From Dermacentor variabilis (Eukaryota > Arthropoda > Arachnida > Ixodida > Ixodidae), in NCBI RefSeq assembly GCF_050947875.1, contig NC_134570.1, forward strand, positions 108,716,622 to 108,780,621: 64,000 nucleotides of DNA. The letters are read 5' to 3'. Below, in pieces: positions 34,684 to 46,338 of the stretch; the first letter of the stretch is position 1, and each line of letters opens with the position of its first letter. Below the pieces are notes generated by a model. That model had not been told where the DNA came from, searched no databases, and saw only the letters and a program-made list of their open reading frames with translations. The position numbers were made by a program, and so were the translations under genes.

Positions 34684-34830
34684 ACAACTTTATTCGGTCC
34701 GCGATATACGCGAGTAAACAACGTCACCTAAACGTCACTGAACGTCACCACTAAACTGAACGCTCACTCGGCGACCATCAGGTGAAACCTGACGGCAAAG
34801 TGAGAAATTCTCGCTAGCAGCAACTTTTTC
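34684..34830 (-). mobile_element. LINE 3' UTR adjoining the (GAGT)n array
   Basis: aactttattcggtccgcg on plus is the reverse of a polyadenylation-type end, followed by an aacgtcacctaaacgtcac repeat region and a caggtgaaacctg palindrome. No coding sequence is seen. The orientation and class are inferred from the tail. Confidence 0.45.
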
Positions 34831-35227
34831 TACGGTACATGCACCCACTGTGCGCAATTTCATCTGCAGAAGCTAAGGCGCGCATTTAACTTAAAGCTTA
34901 TTTTACTTCTTGCTCTAAATGAGCTCGTCAAACATTCCTCACTGCACTGAATCTAACATGTACTGCCTGGGCCCACCCTCGGACGTAAATATGGCGCTTG
35001 GCTAAAGTGGGCGTTATAACGTCAGTTCCTTCGTGCAGACATGATCGAAGTCGCGCCGGTACTAGACTTTCGATGAGGACATCTCTCTTGTCAGTGCATG
35101 TTCGCGGGATCATGGCAAGTAAAAGCGACGTACCGATTTCACTGGATCCATCCTACTTCCGCCCAAAATTGAAGCTCCATAGATAGAAGCCCTCAACAAA
35201 AAACACCAAAACTTCCACTGTGTAGCC

Positions 35228-35640
35228 CACGCCAAATGTGTCTTTCGCATGGCAGGTGCCAACTGACTCGACCAACTCAAACATTTCAAGGTTAACATGA
35301 TATCCATCTCTTGGGTTGACGTTACTGAAGCTTGGTGGTTAAGACGATGTTGTATTTGTTGGCGACTACAGCGACGACAGTGTTATCACTGTTATTGGCA
35401 GCCACTGCCCTCGAAAATCTAACGAAAATTCTTGTTACGAGGCTAAACGGCCCTTTCACATAGCAGATGCCAATCTACTCAACCAACTCAAATATTTCAA
35501 GTTTAACATGTCTAGGGTCGACGACACTGGCGCTTGGTGGTTATGACGATGTTGTATCTGTTGGCAACTATAACGACGGCAGTTTTATCGCCGTTATTGA
35601 CGACCACTTCCCGTGGAAATGTAATGAAACTTCTTGATAC
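35228..35640. repeat. Diverged tandem duplication, about 220-base unit
   Basis: 35253-35385 and 35462-35595 match in order: gcaggtgccaactgactcga / gcagatgccaatctactcaa, atttcaaggttaacatg / atttcaagtttaacatg, gcttggtggttaagacgatg / gcttggtggttatgacgatg, and the two gacgacagtgttatc-like ends. Origin unknown. Confidence 0.75.
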
Positions 35641-36288
35641 TAGAGAAATAAGCGCAGCAATGCTCCACGACAAAGACTTCTTGGGAACAGATTTCATGAA
35701 AAGCTCATAGTCCTTCTGTTTGAGTCTGTTTCTCATTATGCTCAAGTTGGTCGTATCTTCGCGATCTAGATGCCAATATTTTGTTGCGTCAATAACGGCC
35801 TTGTGATCAACCATCTTGCGTCACAATCCCTTAAACAAATACAGTCGACATACATACGCGTTTAGTGTACACCACAGCGACCGAAGGCAAAGCTGGTGTG
35901 CGTTCATGTCTCATTCAAACGCGTGTTCTCTGACCTCTTTATCGGAACGAGTCAACAGCGATATCCGACGTCCTTAGACGAGTGCCGAACAACCCAGTGA
36001 AAGGAGCTGCCTTGTTCGTATCCACATTTTTCTTTCCTTCTTTTTTTTTTCTGCTGGTTTGCTGCGCCCCGATTGTCAGGCTACTTAAGCTCGAGCAACT
36101 CCTCGTGAGGGACATGTTGCCAGACAGCCTTGAAGCAAAACATTGTGGACAAATCCTACATTATATACTCGCACCAGGTTACGACATGCCATGACGGTAG
36201 GCGCTTGCGCAAAAACTGCAGAACGAAGACAGGAGACGACAAACACAAGCGCAATCTTTCGGCTGAATCGCATTCGCAAAATCAGGGC

Positions 36289-36665
36289 GAAGTTACACAC
36301 ACAGACGATGTATGACGTGCATCTGGGCGGTGTAAAGAAAGAAAAATGAATCTTTAAACAAACAAGTAGAATATCAAACCAGTGAAACCATTGAATATTA
36401 ATTCATTAAGCAAAGAAATCATTGAGGTGGTACAAATTAATCGCCCGGTGTTTAAATGTGTCACTGCGGCTTCGATAGGGCGCTCCAAAAAGATCTGGAT
36501 TAATTACGGCACAATCCACGGTAAGGAAATAAACTATAGCATAGACTCTTCGGTGCGTGTCGTAAGTGTCGCCATCTTTATATTCCACTTGTTTGTTTAA
36601 AGATTCCTTGTTGTTGTTTTCATCCACCAGATGAACGTCATACATCGTCTGCGTGCATAACTTCA
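36289..36665. repeat. Inverted repeat, 86-base arms and 205-base loop
   Basis: Left arm 36289-36374 (gacgatgtatgacgtgcatc, tctttaaacaaacaagtaga) and right arm 36580-36665 (tctacttgt-type: ccacttgtttgtttaaagat, gatgaacgtcatacatcgtc) are reverse complements with scattered mismatches. Non-coding; probably a foldback element. Confidence 0.75.
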
Positions 36666-36699
36666 CCCTTTTCACCAACAAAATTCAGTTGAAAGTTCA

Positions 36700-37180
36700 C
36701 GCTTTTGTTTGCCAAGTCTTCTTTCTCTAGTTTTTGCTATAAATCCTACAGTCATGGAATACTGCCAACTCACCCAAACCAGTAACCTACTCCAACATGA
36801 GTTCATAAATGTTCACAACGGATGTTCAGCGGCAACTTCAAGCGTTTTTGCAGAAATTCGTGTACTCTTTATCAGTGTTCCTACTATGAAAGCCTTCACT
36901 TACATCCACACTGATACGCGAGAACCAATATTCACGCACACCTGCCCCGTTACATAGTCTCAGTTACATAGTCTAAAGAACACGCATTTCTTCACGACAC
37001 TCATATCAAAACGTCTGTCGAACTGTGCCTATTCTTCTTCGTACAGTTCGAAGTACATTTTCGCTGTTTCTCCAAAGTTATCGCGTGGGAGCCAGCAGAC
37101 ACCATAGAAGACACCAAAGTAACACCAAAAAGTAACACGCAAGCTGACCTGAGACGTCGTCATTAAATCAATAATTTGGT
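36700..37180. other. Anonymous stretch
   Basis: Nothing recognised; one 82-codon frame (36709-36957) without a domain. Confidence 0.3.
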
Positions 37181-37188
37181 CAACTCGC

Positions 37189-37374
37189 TTGGGCGTCACA
37201 TTTACGAATGCTTATTCATTCCTCCTTGGAATACCCGACAGCTCCACGTGCAATTCTTGCGGGTGTGACGACAAAATAGGGCCCCTTCTTTGTCATTGCC
37301 CATCCTTCAACGGTCAACGATGTGCTCTGCGAGACAGTCTCAGCCGCTTCGATGGCAGACGGCTCTCGGAATAA
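37189..37374 (+). pseudogene. C-terminal fragment of a LINE protein
   Basis: Reads MGVTFTNAYSFLLGIPDSST, CNSCGCDDKIGPLLCHCPSF, matching the Cys/His cluster seen at 3411-3815 but in plus orientation. Only about 60 codons survive before a stop and an A-rich stretch. Confidence 0.65.
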
Positions 37375-37619
37375 AAAAAATCCTGGGATCTCGTTCGAAG
37401 CACTTCAGTTATATTGCACTTTTTTGAAGCCGGGTGGAGAGTAAGATTGCCTGTGAATCTCAGTGAACATTCAAATGCGATCGCACGGAATTCCTTTTAT
37501 TTTTTATTCTTCCTCCTACCATTCCCGACTACCTAGTGTATCGTAGCCAAGCAGGCACTGCTTTGGTTAACTTGCCTGCCTTTCTTCCGTCTCTCCCTCG
37601 GGTCAGTGACTGTAACTTA

Positions 37620-38390
37620 CTTTTCTGTGTGTGTATTACCAGAAGAACTTTCGCCAAGCGCTACGCTATACGAAAATGAGCAAGAGTATGCGCGCGCATC
37701 CAAGGCGTGTATCAGTGTCGAGTAGGATCTGTTTTTTAGTGCGCCATGGTGCGTATTTTTTTCGATAGCAATTGGTATTGACACTCTATGCGCATTTCTG
37801 CCGTCGCCGTGAAGTTCCGTATAAAGTCCAAGGTCCACGCGCCATGTGTGCGAGTGAACGTGTGCGAGGGTGAGTCCACTATCGCAGCTCAATGTCGCGC
37901 ACGCAAGCGAGGAAAGCAGGGACGAAGCGCGCCGTCTTCCGTCGCGCGCGAGGCTCCGAGGGGAGCGTAGGGAGGGGGGAGGGGCGCGTTCTACTCCGGG
38001 CGGCGTGGGCGGCTGCACGTGCACGCGCCCGGACCGCTGTATCTTGTAAGCCGTTTGCGACAGGGACAGAGCCCACCACGCGCTGTGTTTTCGAGGCCTA
38101 GTTAGCGTTGGTGCGAGACGCAGCACGAAGGTCAGTTCGCTCGCTGCTGCTGCCGCGCTTCCTCGCTCCAGCGTTTTGACAGCGGGTTTCCGCGGTCATC
38201 GAGTAAGATGTGTTCGTATTTGCTTGCGCGCGCGTGACACCATGCTTGTTGATTTAGTTAGTATGCCCATGTTTGCCAAGTTTGTACGGCCAACAAAACT
38301 ACCGCCCTTATTTCGTATAGCTAGCTGTCCACTAATTTGCTATTGCCATCGATGATTCGCGTTTCGGGCGAATCGGCGACTTTTGTATTC
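37620..38390. repeat. Dispersed repeat family C, copy 2
   Basis: 38115-38385 aligns with 14270-14710 (gaaggtcagttcgctcgctg, agatgtgttcgtat, ttagttagtatg, tttcgggcg). 37880-37960 also resembles 8290-8340 (aagcagggaggaagcgctcc-like piece). GC-rich frames here, including a 169-codon minus frame, are not convincing genes. Confidence 0.5.
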
Positions 38391-38556
38391 GTAATGACAC
38401 AGCAGTACTCACCCGATTTGAGCAAACGCGCAAGATCTAGCCGATGACCACTGCGGTACTCTGTATTGCAAGTGGCCTGAATTCGATGCCCTGTGGAACC
38501 AGTTAATTTAATTTTATTCTTGAACGATGTATGGCTAACTCATGTCGTGTGTTGAA

Positions 38557-38558
38557 GT

Positions 38559-38601
<43 letters not shown>
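38557..38601. repeat. (TTTA)n microsatellite
   Basis: Perfect tetramer array of about eleven units, just left of a LINE 3' end; probably its tail. Confidence 0.9.
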
Positions 38602-38624
38602 CGCAATGAACATTCTACACAGGC

Positions 38625-38752
38625 CCATACAAAGAGATAAAGCTTGATTGTGTTCTCGATGGGGTCCAGGGGTGGCGGGGTTGGGAGACTACCCCCCAGT
38701 CCCCCTTCTTCCTCAGACGGCGGCCAGTCCTTGCTTTCTGGTGGCGCCTACA
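38625..38752 (-). mobile_element. LINE family D, 3' end only
   Basis: Matches the 3' end at 21165-21260: tgtgttctcgatggggtcca, gggtggcggggttgggagac, cctcagacggcggccagtcc and ttgctttctggtggcg. Only the last codons (GRRLRK-type end) and 3' UTR are present. Confidence 0.75.
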
Positions 38753-39007
38753 AGCATACTGAAGTCGTAATATGTACATAAGTAGCAAACAGGTTTTAGG
38801 TGTATGTATAGTAATAAAACAAATGTTCAAAAACAGCTGATTACATAAAGCGTCACAAAATTGTCTTTGGGAGCCGATTATGGCAGTGTTCCCGGAAAGG
38901 CCGTTCCTGTCACTGGCTTCTCTGTAAAAAAATGATGCTGTATGCTGAAAATTTTGGCTTAAGGGCTCGTGGGCGGGAAACTTGAAAGGGATGACCAATG
39001 CAATTAC

Positions 39008-39645
39008 AGTGTCCCAGCTAAGTTTATACAGAGTTTAAAAATATGCGAATGCCACTTATCTGGACAAAACCAAGGTAATGTTGTTTGCCGTCGCTTGGAG
39101 ATACTCAGATTATTTTTTTTCATTCGACCTAATTACATAATTAGTCCTAATTAATTATTCAGCTTCTCAAATATTATAGTTAGATGAAAAGTGTCAATGA
39201 GAAAATTGTAGAGCAACATGAAAAACTCCCGATAGAGCTTTCTGTTGCTGAATACCTGCTAGATAAAAGTGTTTTTCCGAGCGTGAAAGAAGCCTGCGAA
39301 TACACGCAAAGTGCCTCGAGCGGCCAGTCGTGCGGCAATTTTGCGTGCATTTGCAGGCTTCATTCACACTCGGAGAAACACCTTTAACGTAGCACGTGTT
39401 GAGCAACAGAAAGCTGTATCGGGAGTTTTTCATGTTGCTCTACAATTTTCTCATTGACACTTTTCATCTAACTATAATATTTGAGAAGTTGATTAATGAA
39501 TTAGAATTAATTATGCAATTAGATAGAACGACAAAGATAATCTGAGTAGCTCCAAGCGACGGCAGACAACCACAACCTTGGTTCTGTCCAGCTACGTGGG
39601 ATTCGCCTATTTATAAACTCTGGCTAAAGTTAGCTGGGGCACCCT
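39008..39645. mobile_element. 638-bp palindromic foldback element (family E)
   Basis: Arms of about 303 bases (39008-39310 and 39340-39645) are close reverse complements, from agtgtcccagctaa at the left tip to ttagctggggcaccct at the right tip. The loop is about 29 bases and contains gtgcctcgagcggccagtcg. Each arm carries aaaagtgtcaatgagaaaat and gcaacatgaaaaactcccga. A half copy with the same loop start is at 45927-46262. Confidence 0.85.
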
Positions 39646-42340
39646 CTACATGCGTGACGGGGGTGTGCGCGCGATAAGGGGTGACGAGTGACAGAACTCG
39701 TGGAGCAGCGCCAGACTAGTAGCGCGACGACGATGGAAAAGAAGGGGGAGGTCTGACTGTGGTTTTAGTGACGCAACGCTGATACGAAAAAACGAAGGGT
39801 AGACGAATCTCGCGGCACGGTTTTGAACCGACTGAAGTGCAATCATTAGGTATGTTTGATGTGGATCCCAAATGGCAGGTGCGCACTCCAGATCACTTCT
39901 TCCAAGCGGTGTGTGCGCGACCAATTTTACGTGTGGCGATGCACGCCGCCGCAAATGTCGTTTTGGGAACGCGCGAATTTGGTTAGCTGATGAAAATTAT
40001 ACTATTAACGTGTGGACGCCAAGTTACTATACAGAAGGTGACACCGAGACATCCAAAGGAGTTGACTAGTTCCACAGTGACATTTGCGATTGTGTAAGAA
40101 AAGGAAAGAGGACAATGGCGACGAGTAAATGACGCAGCTTTGCATTCAATAAGGTTGGGCGTCGTTAGCCAGTGTTCACTCCCTCCCTGTACGTGATTAA
40201 GATCAGTTTGAAGGGCCAATTGGTCAGACACATTAGTGATAGAGTGTTAGATACACAATCATCGGCGAACATACGAGTAGAACAAAAAAGGTGCAGCGGT
40301 AGATAGTTAATATAAATTAGGAAAAAAGGGGGACCAATAACAGAACATTGTTGGACGTCCGATGTTGCCGGAAGGGAATTATATGTTTGATAACCTATAA
40401 CAACAGGTTGGAAGCATCTGGTTAATAATGATGTTATCCAATTTAGTACATTAGGGTGTAATTTTAACTGAGAGAGCTTTTAACATTAGACGTTTGTGTG
40501 GTACCTCATCGCAGGCTTTCGCGTAGTCCAGAAAAATGGAATCGGTTTGGAGGTTGTGATCAAGATTGGTATGTCTGTCATGCACGAAAATGGCGGGTTG
40601 CGTTTCCCAAGTACAAACCCTTGCGAAAGCCATGCTGTGATGGATAAAAAAAAATTATTTGAATCTATAAAGTTGACTATTTGAGAGTAAATACCATGTG
40701 CCACGATTTTTGTATGGTTTGACTCATATGTATGTTGGCATCCAGTCTGCTTTATTGTGTTCATCTGAACAACCTGATTTTTCTCTATGAGCTTACAGTG
40801 CACTACACGATCATAAGCCCTCGAAAAATCGATAAATACGGCACTAGCTTTAAACATGGAAGTAATTACTATGCGAAATCGCGTGTTATCTCTGACGCGT
40901 TATAGTAGACAACACTTTTCTAAAACCTCTTTGCATAGTATATAACAAGTTAATTTCTTTTAACTATACGTCGTGACTGCTTTACATACTACGGGCTGCA
41001 ATTAATTTGCAACAATAACTTGTCAGCGATATAGGTCTGTATGTTTCGACGTGTAGTCTTCTTTACGGACGTGGCTTACTTTGGCGCGTCGCCAGTCCGC
41101 AAGGAGAGTAGCTGTATTTAACGATTCGGAGAATATAATCTGAAAAGAGGGAGAGCATATGATTTCAGAAATACGGTTGATATATTATCGCGCCCGGCGC
41201 TTTCTTGGTGTCTAGAGCAGGTTCAGAATTCTCGACTCTGCTTCATGATTTCACCTGTCCGTTCGCGTCAGCATAGGCCATCCGCGTACTATAGGTCGGC
41301 AGGCTCGTGCGGGCAGATTAGAAATAGGGATTTAATGTATTTGCAACAGCGCGCATTGCTTTTACGACGACCTAACCAGAAACTTTTATTTTACTGATCA
41401 AGCCTTCTGGTTTCGATATGCAGCGCCCTAGGATTTGCAGCTTACTCCTTACGAAATTTGTTAAAGTATTTAAAAAGTAATTCCCTTTTGCAGCTTTCGC
41501 TTATGACTTCAATTTGCGCGTGAAATCTTATCTCTGCGGAATTGATTTTTTTTTCTTTGACGTGTTCTCGCTTTTCATTCTGGGTGAATTACGCTCCGAG
41601 TGATCGACGGTATTTTCCACTCTGTTACCTTCAGTTTTGTCGGTATACAGTTGTTTATACAATGCAGAAACCCCTTTTAGCTTTAACCAAGGACCGTTAA
41701 CGCCTCTGCGAGAATGAGGTGAGAAACCATCCAAGATTCCTTCTACGTAGTCGATCACACTCACATCACTAGCTCGGCTATAATAATTGAAAACGATTCG
41801 TGACGGTTTGGTCTTGTGGCTAGCACTCATATTTAAAGTGCAACTATTCAAAGTGGTAAAGCTAGCATCTCCTCATCCAAAATACCTACTTCAATACGAA
41901 TATGTGGCGTTATAGACTGCAATAGTAAAAAAAAAAAGAGTATGCACTGAGCAAGCATTTCTTTGAATACGCTTAGGTTCTTAAACAATCTGTGATAAAA
42001 AACTCTAAACGTTATATTAAGCAGGTGCTTACAGTTTTTAACTCTCTATTACCGATAGTCAACTTATCCCGGTCTCCAAGTAACGTAATATCACCCCTTA
42101 ACAACAGCTTTGTACATTTATTGATTTTGCTTTGTATAAGGGATGACGAGAGGTCATTGACGCCACACAGTGCCTTTCGCGTTGTGCAACCTCTTTTCTT
42201 TGCTGCTCTAAACAGCAGTAATGGCACGCAGACATGTGCTAACGTGCTTTCATTAATAGGAAAACCTAGGAAGAACTCGCGCTGTTTGGCTCATGTCAAC
42301 TTCTTTGAGCACGCTGAATCATTAATAATAACATGAATAA
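39646..42340 (-). mobile_element. Decayed LINE (Jockey/CR1-like) with reverse transcriptase
   Basis: On the minus strand, from high to low coordinates: a connector with DVSVIDYVEGILDGFSP (41780), LLADWRRAKV (41080), the palm motif SIFLDYAKACDEVPHKRL (about 40530), SVIGPPFFLIYINYLPL (about 40330), an intact active-site triplet FADDC (about 40280), WLTTPNLIECKAASFTRRHC (about 40150) and the C-terminal WDPHQTYLMIALQSVQNRAA (39860). Many stops and frameshifts break it. A second palm-motif piece, ASAVFIDFSRAYDRVVHCKL, at 40790-40857 lies out of order and must come from another LINE. Confidence 0.75.
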
Positions 42341-43497
42341 CAGTGACGAAAACAATGTTCGCGCTTCGTCCTCTGTACTTGTACGTGTTTCTGTCACTGC
42401 TAATCGTGTTCTGATTAAGAATCGGCGCTATTTAAAAAATTTTCAGCGACAGCCATGACTTTAACAACTTTTCTCCTTGGTTGATTCCAACGAGACCTAT
42501 AGGTCTTATTCAGATTGGCCGCACGTCAACAGTCGTTGTGATGCATTGTATTAGAAAGCTAGTTTATGCGTTTACTTTCTCAGAAAACGGTCGCCGTAAC
42601 GCGGGTCTCCAGAGAAAAGAGACCGTCTGAACACTTCTCCAGTGGCTGCCTCGCTTTTCCTTACCTTTTTTTTTCTGCTAGCGTTAAAAAAAAATTCCGA
42701 CCTTTGCTTGGAGATACGTATCAGTACAGTAATCGCGTCGTTACACAGTTCCTGGCTCTTCCAAGTAAACAAGCAATCGAACGAGCCCTGTGGTCGAGTT
42801 TGGTCCGAGCGGAAGAAACCCTTCACGCATCCTCGAAAGAAGACGATAATCGCTAAAAATTGGTTTTCTTTAAGCTCGAGGGAAGATTACTCCGCACCGC
42901 CAGCGTGTTGACAGGGGACACTGACGAAACCGCGGCCACTCGCGGCAAGAAAGTCACGTGAACGCGAGTCCTCGAAGTCCACGTACGACCAAGCCAAGGT
43001 GAAGCGTCCTGGGCAAACACGTGGACCGAAACTGACGATACTCGCCTGAGGCGCCTTCGCCAAACAGAAGGCCATTTGTCGGGGGATACATTTTTATTTT
43101 TTCCTGAATATCAGTTTAAAAAAGGGAGCCTCCTCCTTATCATACATGAGTGCTGTTGCGTTATTGCCGATAAGCCGAGAGCCTCTCACTGCAGCTTCGA
43201 GCGTGCTTCGTACGCACCATCCAGCCCGGAAGCGAACGACGAGTGCGTCCTCCGGTGCGCGTTCTTTTGTCTATAGCGGAGCACGCGTTATCTTTCGTCA
43301 TCGTGTCAGGTCGCAGTAGTACGGCACTTTCTTTCATATCCCCGAAATAGGGCTTTCGTTAGCGTCCCGCTACGCTTCTTTCGCAGTGCTAGATATTGTT
43401 CCAAGTTCAAATACGGTTGGTAACCGCTTTGCAGGATCATTCCCTCACAATCAGGCGAATAGAGGTACCGGATTAAACTTTGCGAATAGTCGTTAGA
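42341..43497. other. Anonymous stretch
   Basis: No gene or repeat recognised. 42560-42860 holds overlapping frames of 84-96 codons without a domain. Confidence 0.3.
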
Positions 43498-44095
43498 ATA
43501 CGTGTAGGTAGTGTGCAGACGCTTGAGGCGCCATAACGCGCCATTGTAGGGCTGTTCTGCTAACGACTTCTGATACCCTTAGGCTGTGTTTGGTGAAATC
43601 TTGAAGCTGGTTATTGATTATAGAATTTGCAAGTAACTTAAGCATGGTCGGGCGAACTGTGGTAAGTATAACCTCTGGTTACGTCCCACCCCTCGCGTCA
43701 TAGGTAGAAGGTTATGTTCAATAAAGTATTTACGGCAAATGTTCTCTGGCAGGGCAGCAGATATATAAATATGAAATGTTGAGCAAGTAATCAGATTAAA
43801 TTGCAGTGAATTTTGAATGCTCTTATCGACTCCTTAAAATGTGAGCTATATGAGTATATAATTGAAAAATCGAAGACAATAGAAGAGCCGAATATTGCCT
43901 GCATTGGGGAAACATGCTTTCATCTGCTTTTCCTCCATGTATTCTCGTGATAGTTTGCGTAGAACTGTTAAGGCTTTCTTATTAATACTGGGCGACAAGA
44001 AAACTTAAGCATCTGAATAATGTTCACGGGGTACGCTGCACACCGACATGAAACGGAACACTTGAACTTTATGTAAACAGCGATTTCTGCTACTT

Positions 44096-44170
44096 TGTAA
44101 GCCAGAACGTCGCTTACTGCTACTTGGTATGTAGTTCTGCACGTTAGCCCCATCTTGGAGTTCCTTCTTA
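44096..44170 (+). repeat. Family A fragment
   Basis: gtaagccagaacgtcgctta, ctgctacttggtatgtagtt and tcttggagttccttctta match the start of the copy at 46853-46925. Confidence 0.65.
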
Positions 44171-44249
44171 GCCCAGGGACAAGAAAAATTACTGGCTTTT
44201 AACACAAATCTTCGGTTACTTTTCATTGTTTAAAAAAATTATATTAGAG

Positions 44250-44402
44250 GGTTTTACGTGCCAAAACCACTTTTATGATTATGAGGCACGCCGTAGTGGA
44301 GGACTCCGGAAATTTTGACCATCAGGGCTTTTTTAATGTGCACCTAAAGCTAAGTACACGGGTATTTTCGCATTTCGCCCACGTCGAAATGCGGCCACCG
44401 TG
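44250..44402 (-). mobile_element. Ruka-type SINE, head-less copy
   Basis: Minus-strand body from the acgtaaaacc 3' part through ccggagtcctccactacggc to aaatgcgaaaatacccgtg and the start of the tRNA-like head (cggccaccgtg on plus); the box A/B head is gone. It lies in the loop of the 1.45-kb inverted repeat. Confidence 0.85.
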
Positions 44403-44949
44403 TCTTTTCATAGTGTGGCACCATGTAACTGTACTGCACGCTGCCAAGGATCACTTGAAATAACAGTTGTTCAAGGCCATCGCCCGTCACACTTTTCAAA
44501 GCTCGCGAATTAAGTGGTTATCGAGTCGTAATCTCGTTACGGCTGACACGATGATAGACTTTAGGGCATCCCGACAATGTCTCGCGGGGATCGCAAAGTA
44601 CCGAGCCACCACAGTTGCAGCCCATTCTGCTAAAATTCACTGCAATTTAATCTGATTACTTGCTCAACATTTCATATTTATATATCTGCTGCGCTGCCAG
44701 AGAACATTTGCCGTAAATACTTTATTGAACATAATCTTCTATCTACGACGCGAGGGGTGGGACGTAACCAGAGGTTATACTTACCACAGTTCGCCCGCCC
44801 ATGCTCAAGTTACTTGCAAATTCTATAATCAATAACCAGCTTTGAGATTTCACCAAACACAGCCTAAGGGTATCAGAAGTCGTTAGCAGAACAGCCCTAC
44901 AATGGCGGCGTTATGGCGCCTCAAGCGTCCGCATACTACCTACACGTAT

Positions 44950-45826
44950 GCTGCAAGGATTTCGACTTCGAGGCAGCTGCGCAGTTCTCGCGATTGCCTG
45001 TAGCGCCGGTTTGTGCCGGTCGCAGTATACTTTCTCGAAGACCGCGCGGGTCCTGCGGGAGGAAAAAATGGCAGTCGACGGCTCGCACGCGGACAGTGCT
45101 TAGCCTTGCAAAACTTCTCGGCGCGCGAAGCTCGACAAACCGAAGGGCGCATCAATTCGAGGTCGCACCTTTTATCACCGCTACACACCGCAAGTAATTC
45201 GCAAGGATCTAGCCCGAGCGCTGATAAAATACGATTCCCTGAAGAGATACGGTCTGCCGCGTTACCGGATTTCTCCAGCACCTGGAGAAATTCAGTAGCA
45301 CCGTGCGAGGAGCAACGCCTGGCAGGCAAACGTTTAACAAGGGCGTCTCGTCTATCAGCGCTGCAAGAAGCTCTTGAAAGGCTAACGATATGGACAGAGA
45401 GGCAAAGCAAGCAAACGAAAAAAAAAATCTGCCGTTTTTTTTCCGATAAGCCGTGTATTCGTGGATGATGCCCAATGAACTGCTCGAAGTGTGAAGAGTG
45501 ACAATGCGTTGGCCTTTTGTCACTCGCGAGTTCCTCGGCAGAACACAGTGACATTACTTCGTTTTGTTTTTTTCTTTGCCTCGAACGCTTATAGCGAGAA
45601 TATCTTGTTTCTTGGGCTGCTAGGCAGCAGATATCTCTTCAAGTTCTTCGTGTTGCCGCGGTCTTTCGTGTTCTTTCCGTAGTTCCGAAGAGTAACTCTG
45701 ATGACGTGCTGACGGCACGGTCGCTTGCCGACGCCGAATGTAACTAGAACATGTTACACTGTATCGTCGCTTATATATCTTTGCGTCCGCACCGCCGACG
45801 CGCCTTACTTTGATATTGTTGTCTGT
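44950..45826. other. Anonymous stretch with antisense-overlapping frames
   Basis: A 204-codon minus frame (44940-45554) and a 151-codon plus frame (45013-45468) overlap. Neither has a domain I recognise; both are probably by-products of GC-rich composition. Confidence 0.3.
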
Positions 45827-45827
45827 A

Positions 45828-45869
45828 GGAGGAGGAGGAGGAGGAGGAGGAGGAGGAGGAGGAGGAGGA
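45828..45869. repeat. (GGA)n microsatellite
   Basis: Fourteen perfect GGA units followed by agcaactttatttg, a LINE-type 3' end on the minus strand; probably a retroposon tail. Confidence 0.9.
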
Positions 45870-45926
45870 AGCAACTTTATTTGTCAATTCTGTCTGGGGG
45901 AAAGCAGCCATCACTCGATCATATAA

Positions 45927-46262
45927 AGTGTGTCCCACGTAACTTGAGCCAAGCTTTAGAGATATTCAAATGCCACGTAGCTGGACAGAGCCAAAGTAAT
46001 GTTGTTTGCCGTCGCTTGTAGATACTCGGATTATTTTTGTGCATTTCGCCTAATTACACAATAATTATTAATTAATTAATCACCTTCTCCAATGGTATAA
46101 TTAGATTAAAAGTGTCAACGAGAAAGTTGTAGAGCAACACGAAAAACTCCCGACACAGCTTTTTTGAATTGCTCTGTAAGTGCTATATAAAGGTGTTTTT
46201 CCAAGCTGAAAGTAGGCCACGAATACTCGCAAGGTGCCTCGAGCGGGCCAGTCGCGCGATAA
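45927..46262. mobile_element. Half copy of palindromic family E
   Basis: Matches the left arm of 39008-39310 throughout (gttgtttgccgtcgcttg, aaaagtgtcaacgagaaag, gcaacacgaaaaactcccga) and continues into the shared loop ggtgcctcgagcgggccagt, then stops. The second arm is absent. Confidence 0.82.
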
Positions 46263-46338
46263 CTTAGTTCGTTGTTTAAAATCATCTATTCTCTTTTAAT
46301 GCACCACGCAAACTTGGTGGTACGGTGAAAAGCGCGTG

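Larger units (their letters stand above)
43498..44949. mobile_element. Large inverted repeat, 317-base arms and about 817-base loop
   Basis: Left arm 43498-43814 and right arm 44632-44949 are over 90% reverse complementary by eye, from atacgtgtaggtag / ctacctacacgtat at the tips to gcagtgaatttt / aaaattcactgc at the inner ends. The loop contains a Ruka fragment and a family A fragment, so it is a composite of inserted repeats. It may be a foldback transposon or an inverted duplication. Confidence 0.85.

Noticed and set aside
34436..34727. Long Ser-Leu-Thr-His repeat protein frames
   Set aside because: They are translations of the (GAGT)n microsatellite in two registers, not a repeat protein.
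44940..45554. 204-codon minus frame as a host gene
   Set aside because: It overlaps the right arm of the inverted repeat and a 151-codon plus frame, and shows no domain.
45620..46021. Poly-Pro and poly-Arg frames
   Set aside because: They arise from the (GGA)n microsatellite on the two strands.
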